This document shows, piece by piece, positions 54,729-62,482 of a DNA stretch of 64,000 nt. The position numbers and the translations under genes are program-made. The stretch covers positions 850,001-914,000 of the forward strand of contig CP054837.1 of the NCBI GenBank assembly GCA_028768525.1, given 5' to 3'. The notes beneath the pieces were generated by a model. That model did not search any database. It was not told the origin of the DNA and saw only the letters and a program-made list of their open reading frames with translations. Numbering within the stretch: the stretch's first letter is position 1; each line of letters begins with the position of its first letter. The DNA is from Desulfobacter sp. (lineage in GTDB: Bacteria > Desulfobacterota > Desulfobacteria > Desulfobacterales > Desulfobacteraceae).

Positions 54729-54998
54729 ATGAACAAAGGCGATTTAATCAACAAGGTTTCAGACGTTCTGAACAGCAAGAAAGAAGCCCAGGCTGCAGTA
54801 GACTGCATGATTGAAGCGATCACGGAGGCACTTGCCAACAACGATTCTGTAACTCTCGTCGGCTTTGGCACATTTAAAACAGCAGAAAGAAAAGCCAGAA
54901 AGGGCAGAAATCCCCAGACCGGTAAAGAAATCGAAATCCCTGCCAGAAATGTACCCAAATTCGTTCCGGGCAAAGCCCTTAAAGACGCCGTAAAATAA
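54729..54998 (+). CDS. HU-family DNA-binding protein
   Basis: This 89-residue protein matches HU: MNKGDLINKVSDVLNSKKEA, the beta-arm region VGFGTFKTAERKARKGRNPQ, and RNVPKFVPGKALKDAV. HU bends and compacts DNA as a dimer without sequence specificity. A strong hairpin (55027-55059) lies 28 bp after the stop. The length is typical. Confidence 0.96.
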   Translation: MNKGDLINKVSDVLNSKKEAQAAVDCMIEAITEALANNDSVTLVGFGTFKTAERKARKGRNPQTGKEIEIPARNVPKFVPGKALKDAVK

Positions 54999-55026
54999 CT
55001 TTACTCGTATTTAAGTGAAATTTTCT

Positions 55027-55059
55027 TCAGGCAGTATTGACGCGGTCAATACTGCCTGA
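55027..55059. repeat. Strong inverted repeat between the HU and PilZ genes
   Basis: A 15-bp perfect stem (TCAGGCAGTATTGAC at 55027-55041 with GTCAATACTGCCTGA at 55045-55059) has a 3-nt GCG loop. It follows HU by 28 bp and precedes the PilZ-type ATG at 55068 by 8 bp. There is no T-run on the plus strand, so it may be a processing, attenuation or weak terminator element. Confidence 0.6.
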
Positions 55060-55067
55060 GTCGATTT

Positions 55068-55826
55068 ATGGGCATGGCATTCAACGCAGAAAAAATCTTT
55101 CTACCGTCAGTAGGTGTGGATCTGGTATTCAATATGGATACCGACACGCCTATCTCAAGGGCGTCCATTATCTACGATGCCGACTATAAGAACAAAACCA
55201 TCACCATTGCACAACCCAATCCGGCTCTGACCCCAAACACTGCCTTTGACCAACTCCACCTGACAACCATTGTCCACACCGGGCAACGCAGGACCAGAAT
55301 AGGGATAAACTGCCTGCCGGTAAAGTTTATTGAGAACTACCCTTTGGCCAACCGGACAACCACCCGGGCGCTGATTCTCCAGTATACCCTGCCCGCCTCT
55401 GAAACTAATATCCGGTCCGCATTCAGACTCGCAGTCAGCACCAGCCATACGGTAAAGGGAAAACTGCTTTACAACCAGAAGGATTTCTTCACCGTCAAAG
55501 ATTTCAGGGTAAAAGACATCTCTTTTACGGGGCTTGGCATCGTGGTTCCCAAAAAAAGGGGAAAAGCCGTTCCCGTCCTGGCGGGGTTAAGGGTGGGCAC
55601 ACTCCTGCCAATGGGGATTTCCCTTGTGGATAACAAAAAGGAAACGCCCCTGGCCACCTTTCCCCTGAAAGTAAAAGTGGTAAGGGTCAATCAGAACTAT
55701 TCCGAAACCCATATCCTCATCGGCATGAGAATCCAAGGAATCACGCCTGAAAACGAAGAACTGCTAATTAAATTTATACACGAAGCCCAGATTGCGGAAC
55801 TAAAAAGAATCAGCCAGAAAGGCTGA
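55068..55826 (+). CDS. PilZ-domain (YcgR-like) protein
   Basis: This 252-residue protein has a YcgR-like N-terminal domain (about residues 1-115) and a C-terminal PilZ domain with the c-di-GMP-binding RSAFR (RxxxR pattern) and VKDISFTGLGI (D/N-x-S-x-x-G). It is likely a c-di-GMP receptor that controls motility, attachment or secretion. Its 3' end overlaps the convergent exonuclease I gene by 27 bp. The hairpin at 55027-55059 lies 8 bp upstream of the start, so expression may be set by that structure. Confidence 0.83.
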   Translation: MGMAFNAEKIFLPSVGVDLVFNMDTDTPISRASIIYDADYKNKTITIAQPNPALTPNTAFDQLHLTTIVHTGQRRTRIGINCLPVKFIENYPLANRTTTRALILQYTLPASETNIRSAFRLAVSTSHTVKGKLLYNQKDFFTVKDFRVKDISFTGLGIVVPKKRGKAVPVLAGLRVGTLLPMGISLVDNKKETPLATFPLKVKVVRVNQNYSETHILIGMRIQGITPENEELLIKFIHEAQIAELKRISQKG

Positions 55827-57272
55827 CATTTTATTGATATGTGATTTTAGCCAGGCCAATTGGGCTTTTTGCCGCTTATCCAAGGGCTCTGCCTCACCTG
55901 TATCAATTCCGGATTGTATATTCTCCACCTGAACCAGGGCGCTGTCACAGGTAAACTTTTCATCGTTTTTGTATCCCTTTACCGCATCCCCATCCCCGGA
56001 AAGCCGTTTAATATGGGCTGAGAGTTCAGCATTCCCGGAAAGTGGCGCGCCAAAGCTTCTGGCCAAAATACGGGCAGCCAGTACGCTGACCCGCCGGCTC
56101 TTAAATGCACGGCAGATTTGATAGAGACTGGAATGGTCCTTCTCCCTTGAAAGGGCCTGGTGGAACGATGCGATTTCTTTTTTCTCAAACGGCGAAAAAA
56201 AACCGCCCTGATAAAGGTCGGCATCGGGATCCACATCCGGAATATCAGGATACCGGTATGCCCTGTGATAGGCGGCTGTTTTCAGAAAACATCCGTCATC
56301 CCCATGGATACGGTCAAGATTATCCTTGCAGGCCGCAGCCGCTTCCGGGTTAAGCCGCCCCCAGAACCGATCCAGACAGGGAAGAATAAAGAACTGGTCC
56401 CCCGGCCGCTTGCGGGTAATAAAAACATTATAAATGCCGTTTTCCTCGTCCATCTCTGCCAACAGGTCCGGTTTATCCAGTCGCAGCCACAAGCTTTGGT
56501 TCTTATAGGGTTCAGACTGGCCCAGATGAATCACAGGGGCCATATAATTACGATCCGCACCAAAGGAGACCGAGACCATTAATCCGATCTTGAACTGTGA
56601 ATTAACAGCCGGGTTCTGACTCTTCAACTCCTGGATACGCTGGTTATCCGTTTGTTTATCAAAAAAGCCCAGCAGATATTCCCAGACCTTTTTCTCTTTT
56701 TGAAAAATTCGGGCCATGCACAGCAGAGCTTCGACATCCGCCATGGCCTCATGGGCCCTTCCGGAGACCTGGAACCGGTTTTCCCGTGAGATATGTTCAA
56801 GCTTTAAGGTGGATTTCCCATTTTCAAGCATAGGCCACGACAGGATGTTCCCGCAGAAAACCCGGTAGACCGCGGCAACAGGCAACAGGTCCATTCGCCC
56901 GCACCCGTTGGCATATTGGTGGGAATAGGGATCCAGCAGGTTGCGGTAGAACAAAAACCGCAGGAATTCGTCGTCAAACCCCAGGGAATTATATCCCAGG
57001 CTAATGGTTTCCGGCGTATTGAATAATCTATGGATTTTCAGGGCGGCCTGGTACTCTGGGATGCCGGCATCCAACTCCTCAGGTGTCAGGCCATGGGTAA
57101 GAAATGCTGCGGGTGAAGGGACAATATCAGGCCGCAGCTTAACCGTGATGACCTCCCGGGACAATTCCACCAGGTCAGCGTCGGTTTTAATACAGGCAAA
57201 GGTCAGCACCTGGTCAAAGGCCGGGCTCAGACCTGATGTTTCAATATCGTAAAAAAGGAAATGCATCCTCAT
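55800..57272 (-). CDS. Exonuclease I-like (SbcB) single-strand DNA exonuclease
   Basis: This 490-residue protein has a DEDDh exonuclease domain at the N-terminus (FYDIETSGLSPAFDQ with Asp and Glu, and HEAMADVEALLCMA with His and Asp) followed by regions that resemble the SH3-like and C-terminal domains of E. coli exonuclease I (475 residues). It degrades single-stranded DNA 3' to 5' and works in recombination and repair. It is encoded opposite the PilZ gene at its 3' end and shortly downstream of rpsI. Confidence 0.87.
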   Translation of the reverse strand: MRMHFLFYDIETSGLSPAFDQVLTFACIKTDADLVELSREVITVKLRPDIVPSPAAFLTHGLTPEELDAGIPEYQAALKIHRLFNTPETISLGYNSLGFDDEFLRFLFYRNLLDPYSHQYANGCGRMDLLPVAAVYRVFCGNILSWPMLENGKSTLKLEHISRENRFQVSGRAHEAMADVEALLCMARIFQKEKKVWEYLLGFFDKQTDNQRIQELKSQNPAVNSQFKIGLMVSVSFGADRNYMAPVIHLGQSEPYKNQSLWLRLDKPDLLAEMDEENGIYNVFITRKRPGDQFFILPCLDRFWGRLNPEAAAACKDNLDRIHGDDGCFLKTAAYHRAYRYPDIPDVDPDADLYQGGFFSPFEKKEIASFHQALSREKDHSSLYQICRAFKSRRVSVLAARILARSFGAPLSGNAELSAHIKRLSGDGDAVKGYKNDEKFTCDSALVQVENIQSGIDTGEAEPLDKRQKAQLAWLKSHINKMSAFLADSF

Positions 57273-57310
57273 CCTGTTCTTATGATGGTCAAACGACCTC
57301 GGCCAACCCC

Positions 57311-57341
57311 AAAAAGGGGAAGCAAAACAAGTTGCTTCCCC
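57311..57341 (-). terminator. Rho-independent terminator after rpsI
   Basis: A 10-bp stem (GGGGAAGCAA at 57316-57325 with TTGCTTCCCC at 57332-57341) with a 6-nt loop is followed on the minus strand by TTTTTGGGG. It lies 31 bp after the rpsI stop and ends the rplM-rpsI operon before the exonuclease I gene. Confidence 0.82.
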
Positions 57342-57371
57342 TCCAGGAATCGTCGGACCGAGTAAAAAAGA

Positions 57372-57767
57372 CTATCTTTTTGAGAACTGGAAACTGGCTC
57401 TTGCGCCCTTTTTACCGTATTTTTTACGCTCTTTCTTTCTGGCATCCCTGGTCAGGAAGCCGGCGGATTTTAACACGCCTCTCAACTCGGGATCGGCAAT
57501 AACCAGTGCTTTGGAAATGCCCTGGCGTACAGCCCCGGCCTGACCGCTCTGGCCACCGCCCATGACAGTGATTTTGATATCGAATGCATCACCCTTATCG
57601 GTGAGCACCAAAGGAGACGTCAAGAGGTCCTGGTTTACTGTGATATCAAAATATTCTTCCATTTCCCTTTTGTTTACGACAATTTTTCCTGTACCAGGTA
57701 CAAGCCACACTTTGGCCACAGAATCTTTCCGCTTACCTGTTGCGTAAAAAACGTTTCCGGTTTCCAT
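57372..57767 (-). CDS. rpsI: Ribosomal protein S9
   Basis: This 131-residue protein is S9: YATGKRKDSVAKVWLVPGTG at the start, GGGQSGQAGAVRQGISKALV, and the basic C-terminus RKKERKKYGKKGARA. It is part of the head of the 30S subunit, where its tail touches the P-site tRNA. It follows rplM by 27 bp in the classic rplM-rpsI pair, with a strong terminator after it. Confidence 0.97.
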   Translation of the reverse strand: METGNVFYATGKRKDSVAKVWLVPGTGKIVVNKREMEEYFDITVNQDLLTSPLVLTDKGDAFDIKITVMGGGQSGQAGAVRQGISKALVIADPELRGVLKSAGFLTRDARKKERKKYGKKGARASFQFSKR

Positions 57768-57794
57768 TGATAGTATCGCGTCCTTATTTTCTTC

Positions 57795-58229
57795 TTAAAT
57801 TTCAACAACTTCAGGCTTCTGAGCAGCGTGGGGATGCTGATCGCCTGTATATACGAATAATTTTTTGCCAAGCTTCCGGCCCAGTCTGTTCTTGGGAAGC
57901 ATCCCGCGCACAGCCTTCCGGAGCACTTCTTCCGGTTTTTTCTCAAACATTTCTTTGACGGAGGTTGATTTGATACCGCCCATGTAACCGGAATGCCTGT
58001 AATAGGTTTTCTGGCCCATTTTGTTACCGGTCAGCTTAACCTTGTCGGCATTGATAACAATCACCCAATCGCCCATATCCACATGGGGAGTATAAAGGGG
58101 ATTATGCTTTCCGCGGATCCTGTAAGCAACCTGTGATGCAAGGCGCCCGAGCACCATGTCTTTTGCATCAATCACGCACCAATTTTCTTTGTTGTCAGAT
58201 CTTTTCGCACTATATGTATATTTTTTCAA
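57795..58229 (-). CDS. rplM: Ribosomal protein L13
   Basis: This 144-residue protein is L13: KKYTYSAKRSDNKENWCVID, MVLGRLASQVAYRIRGK and RLGRKLGKKLFVYTGDQHPH. It is an early-assembly protein of the 50S subunit. The start codon is TTG at 58229, with GAGAGGAG about 9 nt upstream and no usable ATG. A near-consensus promoter at 58265-58293 gives a 5' UTR of roughly 30 nt. It is the first gene of the rplM-rpsI operon. Confidence 0.97.
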   Translation of the reverse strand: MKKYTYSAKRSDNKENWCVIDAKDMVLGRLASQVAYRIRGKHNPLYTPHVDMGDWVIVINADKVKLTGNKMGQKTYYRHSGYMGGIKSTSVKEMFEKKPEEVLRKAVRGMLPKNRLGRKLGKKLFVYTGDQHPHAAQKPEVVEI

Positions 58230-58264
58230 TGTTCTACGCTCCTCTCAGTAAACACAATCAGCGA

Positions 58265-58293
58265 TATTTACATAATTTCATTTAAAAAGTCAA
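58265..58293 (-). promoter_or_regulatory. rplM-rpsI operon promoter
   Basis: On the minus strand TTGACT (58288-58293), a 17-nt spacer and TAAATA (58265-58270) sit 36 bp upstream of the L13 start. It lies just downstream of the bactofilin gene stop (58301) and would let ribosomal protein genes be transcribed independently of the cell-shape operon. Confidence 0.6.
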
Positions 58294-58300
58294 GCATATT

Positions 58301-58735
58301 TTACAATTCAATATGTTTTTCATTTTTCGGGCCTCCTTTGCCAGCGGCCGACAGCTTTGCGTTCGGTTTGGGCATGGCCATGCTGCCGGAGGTTTTGCAG
58401 GAGACATCAGCATTGAGCACCCCGCCGTTTTCAACAATCAGATCCTGGCAGACCACCTTGCCGGCACAGGTGCCTGTGGATAAAATCACCAGTTCCTTGG
58501 AGGCTTCCACCTCCCCCTGGAAACTGCCGCCGATGGTGAGGCTGGAGACCTTTGTGGCACTGGAATGAACAATGCCGTCTTCGGCAATAATAACCACATC
58601 CCCGTCGATGGTGCCGGTGACCTGGCCTTTTATGATCAGTTTACCGGTGCTGGATATGGAGCCGTCAATTTTCAGCTCTTTATCAATGATACTCAGATTT
58701 TTTCTGTCATTTTTACCCAATGTCCCTCTCCTCAA
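58301..58735 (-). CDS. Bactofilin (CcmA-like polymer-forming protein)
   Basis: This 144-residue protein has the bactofilin core, a right-handed beta-helix, with repeats such as STGKLIIKGQVTGTIDGDVV and TIGGSFQGEVEASKELV. Bactofilins polymerise without nucleotide and position cell-wall enzymes; CcmA does so in Helicobacter. The gene lies 5 bp after the M99 peptidase gene and is the last gene of the ruvAB-linked operon. Together with the LD-transpeptidase and M99 enzyme it forms a candidate cell-shape module. Confidence 0.9.
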   Translation of the reverse strand: MRRGTLGKNDRKNLSIIDKELKIDGSISSTGKLIIKGQVTGTIDGDVVIIAEDGIVHSSATKVSSLTIGGSFQGEVEASKELVILSTGTCAGKVVCQDLIVENGGVLNADVSCKTSGSMAMPKPNAKLSAAGKGGPKNEKHIEL

Positions 58736-58740
58736 TGTCT

Positions 58741-60252
58741 CTATGATTGAATATCAATATATAGCTTTCCGACCTCTTTTCCGTCCAGGGTGGTGACCAC
58801 CTGATACTTGAGGCCCTTTTTTTCAGTGGAGTACCTGGGCATCAGTACACCGGCGCCGGTATCAATGACGTAGCCCCGGTCTTCGCCGTTATTCAGACTT
58901 TTGTTCCCCACAAATCCCTTAAAATTGACAATATATTCCGAGGGATCCACATCTCCGGAAAGAAGATCCACAATCACCAGCTTGTCCCCCCTGTTCAGAC
59001 CAATTCGTCCGTAATTGTCAATCACCCTTGTGGCGCCGTTGATCTTAAGCTTATACCTCAGTCCCTCCACACGGCCTGATTCGCCAAGGGTCAATTGTGG
59101 CACCTGTTCCGCCTCCGCCTGCTCTCCCACATCCAGGAAAACGCTGCCGCAGGCGTAGAAATCCTTTTTAGCTTCTATGCGGGTGGGCTCGGTGATTTTC
59201 AGCTTTTTTTTCATATCATTGAATTCGTTGCCCAGCCCGATGACATCAACACTCAATCCCCGCCTGTAGTTGGCCACAATGTCAAGCACCTGGATGACAT
59301 CTCCCTTTCGAAGCTTCAGGCGCTGCATCTTGCCCACCACGACGGGAATGGAATCGTTAACGGAAATTACCATATAGGACATTTCCGGCTCTATCAGATC
59401 AATGCCCGGGGATTTGGGGACAATGCCCAGCAGCGACATAAACCCGTCCACCCCGAGGATGTGCTGGCGCACCTTCTGCTCCAGGGGCAGGGATTTTGCC
59501 GATTCAATGCCGAATGCCGGTATTTTACAGACATTCATGGCATAATAGGTGGCGGACCTTCGCTGCTCTTTATGCCGGGAATCGGGATGCCCGGTCCGGT
59601 GATTATTAAAATGAAAATACTGCCGTTCATCCATTATACCCCGGTTGATTTTTTCAATCACCTCCAGCGCCATCTCCTGAAGATTGATTTTCTTTTCCCT
59701 GTCCTCCTCCCCGCCGGTGTTCAGGAAATCATCATCGGCAATCACGGACTGCCCGAATTTCTGGGGGTTTCGCTCCGGCCCCTCCCAGTCAAAGGAATAA
59801 AAGCCTGATCCTTCATGGAGATTTAAAAAGCAATCACTTTCGCAGATCAGTTTCTTCAGGACATCCACCACCTTAGCCTCATAATTGCTGGTGTGGTCAT
59901 CCATAAATTTCCGGTTCATATCCTGGTTGATCTGCCGTTCTTTTTTCAGGATGGAAGGGAAATTCGCCCGGGGCACAACGATGAGATTCCCCTGTTCCAG
60001 TGAAAGATCCACGTAAAAATCAGCGGCAATGAATCCGGCAGGCTCGTCTCCCTGGATGCCGCCGACGATTAACAGGGTTTTCCCCGGCTTTGACCCGAAA
60101 ATACGATATACGTGGAGTTCATTCTGTTCTCCTTCAAAATACACCGTATGGGTTTTCTGGCCGGCAGTCCCCATTGCCGGTAACAGCAATACGCCTGCGC
60201 AGCATATAAATTTCAGCAGGAACAAGCCTGTTATTTTGAGGTAGGTTGCCAT
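58741..60252 (-). CDS. M99-family (Csd4-like) peptidoglycan DL-carboxypeptidase
   Basis: This 503-residue protein has a signal peptide (about residues 1-30), a metallo-carboxypeptidase domain with zinc ligands in VGGIQGDEPAGF (Gln67, Glu70) and NLHEGSGFYS (His146), and two C-terminal beta domains. The Gln in place of the usual His (QxxE) is the unusual zinc site described for H. pylori Csd4, which cuts the tripeptide side chain of peptidoglycan and sets helical shape. The gene lies between a bitopic protein gene (5 bp) and a bactofilin gene (5 bp). The call is from motif and context. Confidence 0.85.
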   Translation of the reverse strand: MATYLKITGLFLLKFICCAGVLLLPAMGTAGQKTHTVYFEGEQNELHVYRIFGSKPGKTLLIVGGIQGDEPAGFIAADFYVDLSLEQGNLIVVPRANFPSILKKERQINQDMNRKFMDDHTSNYEAKVVDVLKKLICESDCFLNLHEGSGFYSFDWEGPERNPQKFGQSVIADDDFLNTGGEEDREKKINLQEMALEVIEKINRGIMDERQYFHFNNHRTGHPDSRHKEQRRSATYYAMNVCKIPAFGIESAKSLPLEQKVRQHILGVDGFMSLLGIVPKSPGIDLIEPEMSYMVISVNDSIPVVVGKMQRLKLRKGDVIQVLDIVANYRRGLSVDVIGLGNEFNDMKKKLKITEPTRIEAKKDFYACGSVFLDVGEQAEAEQVPQLTLGESGRVEGLRYKLKINGATRVIDNYGRIGLNRGDKLVIVDLLSGDVDPSEYIVNFKGFVGNKSLNNGEDRGYVIDTGAGVLMPRYSTEKKGLKYQVVTTLDGKEVGKLYIDIQS

Positions 60253-60257
60253 CTAAA

Positions 60258-61199
60258 CTAGTCCACCCCGTTAATCGCCATGGTATTTTTATACATTAGT
60301 TTTTCATCATCGCCAAAAACATAGACGGTGGCGGTTTTAAAACGATCCGGCGCCGCCTGGCTCCTGATAGTGAATTTTACCGGCTTAAAACGGGTGATTG
60401 AAAAATACTGCCCCTTACGATAAGGCCTGGGAATTCCCTTTTCCATCTGCCCCCCGGGAACCACCACCCAATTGGCGGCATTACCGGGCTCGGGCTTCAT
60501 CACGGCAAAAATGCGGCCTGAAATCTCCTTGGCGGTTTTGGAAATATTCCGGATGTTGAACCGGACGGTGAGCTGACCGCTTGTTTTCCCCCGGGTCAAT
60601 GAAAATTTTTCAACAGAGACCACATCATCGGGGGGCGTGACCTCTGGCAATTCAGCAGGAACATCCTCCTTCGCCGGTGGCTCAGCCGCGACCGCAGGTG
60701 TCTTTTCAGGGACCGGAACTGGCGTTTCGGTGGGAGGCGGCACTTTATCGGGCTTGGCCATGATACCGGGCTGGGTTTCCTTTGACGGCAGCCCCTTCGT
60801 TGCCAGCAACGTCGGCGGTTCCTTGGCCGGCGCCGTTTCAGGTTCGGGGGAGGCCTGACTGGCCAGTTTCACGTCCTTGCCGGCCATGACCAGGCGGGCC
60901 ATGAGAATTTCCTTGTCACCGGTCAGGCGTTCCGCTTTTTTTTCAGCAACAGCCAGCCGTTCCGTTAGATCGACATTCTCTTTCCTGGCCTGGGAAAAAA
61001 GGTAATAAAGCAGGGCCGAACCCAGCAGACCTGCCACGCTGACGATGAAAAACAATTTGACCAACGTTTTCAGGTAAGCACCTGAACGCAACTCGCCGAA
61101 ATCATCAACAATGAGAATTTTCTTTTCTCTGCTGGTTTTGTACGGAGCTGGTTTTGCCTTGGCTATTTCCCTTTCCAGTTCTCTCGATATATCTTCCAT
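60258..61199 (-). CDS. Bitopic membrane protein with a proline-rich linker, unknown function
   Basis: This 313-residue protein has a cytoplasmic N-terminus of about 42 residues, one transmembrane helix (about 45-67), a short coiled coil (about 70-100), a long Pro/Ala/Glu-rich linker (about 110-195) and a C-terminal beta-rich domain (about 200-313). I do not recognise a family. The ATG has GGTGGGG upstream, and the gene overlaps the LD-transpeptidase gene by 37 bp and is followed 5 bp later by the M99 gene. Topology and neighbours suggest a linker between cytoplasmic bactofilin and periplasmic wall enzymes, similar in role to Csd5, although no sequence similarity is claimed. Confidence 0.78.
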   Translation of the reverse strand: MEDISRELEREIAKAKPAPYKTSREKKILIVDDFGELRSGAYLKTLVKLFFIVSVAGLLGSALLYYLFSQARKENVDLTERLAVAEKKAERLTGDKEILMARLVMAGKDVKLASQASPEPETAPAKEPPTLLATKGLPSKETQPGIMAKPDKVPPPTETPVPVPEKTPAVAAEPPAKEDVPAELPEVTPPDDVVSVEKFSLTRGKTSGQLTVRFNIRNISKTAKEISGRIFAVMKPEPGNAANWVVVPGGQMEKGIPRPYRKGQYFSITRFKPVKFTIRSQAAPDRFKTATVYVFGDDEKLMYKNTMAINGVD

Positions 61200-62482
61200 G
61201 CCCCACCTTTTTTCACGAGTTTCAACTTTTTTCTGCCCTTGGCGGAAAATCCGCTGGACCTATAGCTTTGAAGAAAACTGACCACATACCCGTCCTTTTT
61301 CTTAACCACTTTATAGTCCGACCCGGTCACCTTGATATAGTCATACCGCCCGGCAAGCTGCTTTTTCCGGCGGACCCAGGCCTTTTTGCCCAGGCCGTCC
61401 GAATAAAAATCACTGGCATAAAAAGCGGCATATTCAGCCATATCCTTGGCCGACCAGGCTGCCAGCCATTGCTCAACGGTTTCCAACACCTCATCATCCG
61501 CAGCCCCGTCTCGGACCACCTTCCCTGCGGCAGCGACCAGGACGGCGCTCCCCCCTTCATAAGGTGCCGCCTTTTTCTGAAAGAGATCCCCCAGAATCAC
61601 CGGTCCCTTTGGGGAATCCTTGATAAAGAACTGGCGCTTGCCTAAATATTCCCTATCCCCTCCGGACGCCAGGTACATATCCATAAGTACCACCACCACC
61701 TTGCCCTGGGCATAAATGCCGACCTGTTCCGCCAGCACCTTAAGAGAAATACCTCCCTTCCGGGCCGCAGTTCTCAGCCTCAGCCAGGTCTCCCACCAGG
61801 CAATATCCGGTAAATAGGTGCTGTCATAGTGAGCCAGATAATCATGGTAGCTTCCCGATTCAAGTGACTGGGTCCAGCCTTTTAAAAAGGTATCAATCCG
61901 TCGCCTTTCAAGGGCCAGTTCCTCCGCCGGTTTAAGCCCTATCTTTTCCACGATAATCAGGGGCGTAGCGTCCAGCTGAATGTATCCGGCCAATGCCATG
62001 ATATTATCATTATCCAGAGCAATACACCCGTTGGAGTCCATGGGCCTGAGGGGTTTGTCAGTGCCGTGGATCCAGATGGCCGATCCCTGCTTCCCAAGAC
62101 GCAGATCCAGGAAATTGGGGTAGTCCGAAGGAAAGGCTTTTTTACCGTAAACCGGTGTCAGATATCGGTCCTCATATTCATCCTTGAGGAAATATACCCC
62201 TTCAGGGGTTTTTTTGTCCCCGGCCTTTGTTTTGGGGCCGGCCACCTCTCCGGTGGAACAGGGAACGCTAAACACCTTTTTCACCCGCTCTTCGTCTCCC
62301 GCCCATACAGAGAGGGTCTGGGTCTCTTTTTCAACGATGATGGCGTTCTCTTTCCCTGGCATGCGGATCAGGGCATCCGGTGAAAAACGGGTGTCGCCAT
62401 ACCCGGCCCCTGCAGCCATGGATAAAAAAAGCAGGGAAAAAACAATACTGCCGATGATGCGGATTAATCTCATGGAATTCAA
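61163..62482 (-). CDS. YkuD-type LD-transpeptidase/carboxypeptidase with C-terminal NTF2-like domain (Csd6-like)
   Basis: This 439-residue protein has a signal peptide (about residues 1-29), a YkuD catalytic domain with IWIHGTDKP (His139) and SNGCIAL (Cys153), and a C-terminal region with two NTF2-like-looking segments (AHYDSTYLPDIAWWETWLRL and AFYASDFYSDGLGKKAW). This YkuD plus NTF2-like build is that of H. pylori Csd6 and Campylobacter Pgp2, which remove D-Ala from the tetrapeptide. The gene starts directly after ruvB and overlaps the bitopic protein gene by 37 bp. Whether it acts as a carboxypeptidase or transpeptidase is not known. Confidence 0.86.
   Translation of the reverse strand: MNSMRLIRIIGSIVFSLLFLSMAAGAGYGDTRFSPDALIRMPGKENAIIVEKETQTLSVWAGDEERVKKVFSVPCSTGEVAGPKTKAGDKKTPEGVYFLKDEYEDRYLTPVYGKKAFPSDYPNFLDLRLGKQGSAIWIHGTDKPLRPMDSNGCIALDNDNIMALAGYIQLDATPLIIVEKIGLKPAEELALERRRIDTFLKGWTQSLESGSYHDYLAHYDSTYLPDIAWWETWLRLRTAARKGGISLKVLAEQVGIYAQGKVVVVLMDMYLASGGDREYLGKRQFFIKDSPKGPVILGDLFQKKAAPYEGGSAVLVAAAGKVVRDGAADDEVLETVEQWLAAWSAKDMAEYAAFYASDFYSDGLGKKAWVRRKKQLAGRYDYIKVTGSDYKVVKKKDGYVVSFLQSYRSSGFSAKGRKKLKLVKKGGAWKIYRENWKGK

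Noticed and set aside
59095..59808. 237-codon plus-strand open frame opposite the M99 gene
   Set aside because: Shadow of the M99 peptidase frame, which has a signal peptide and zinc ligands.
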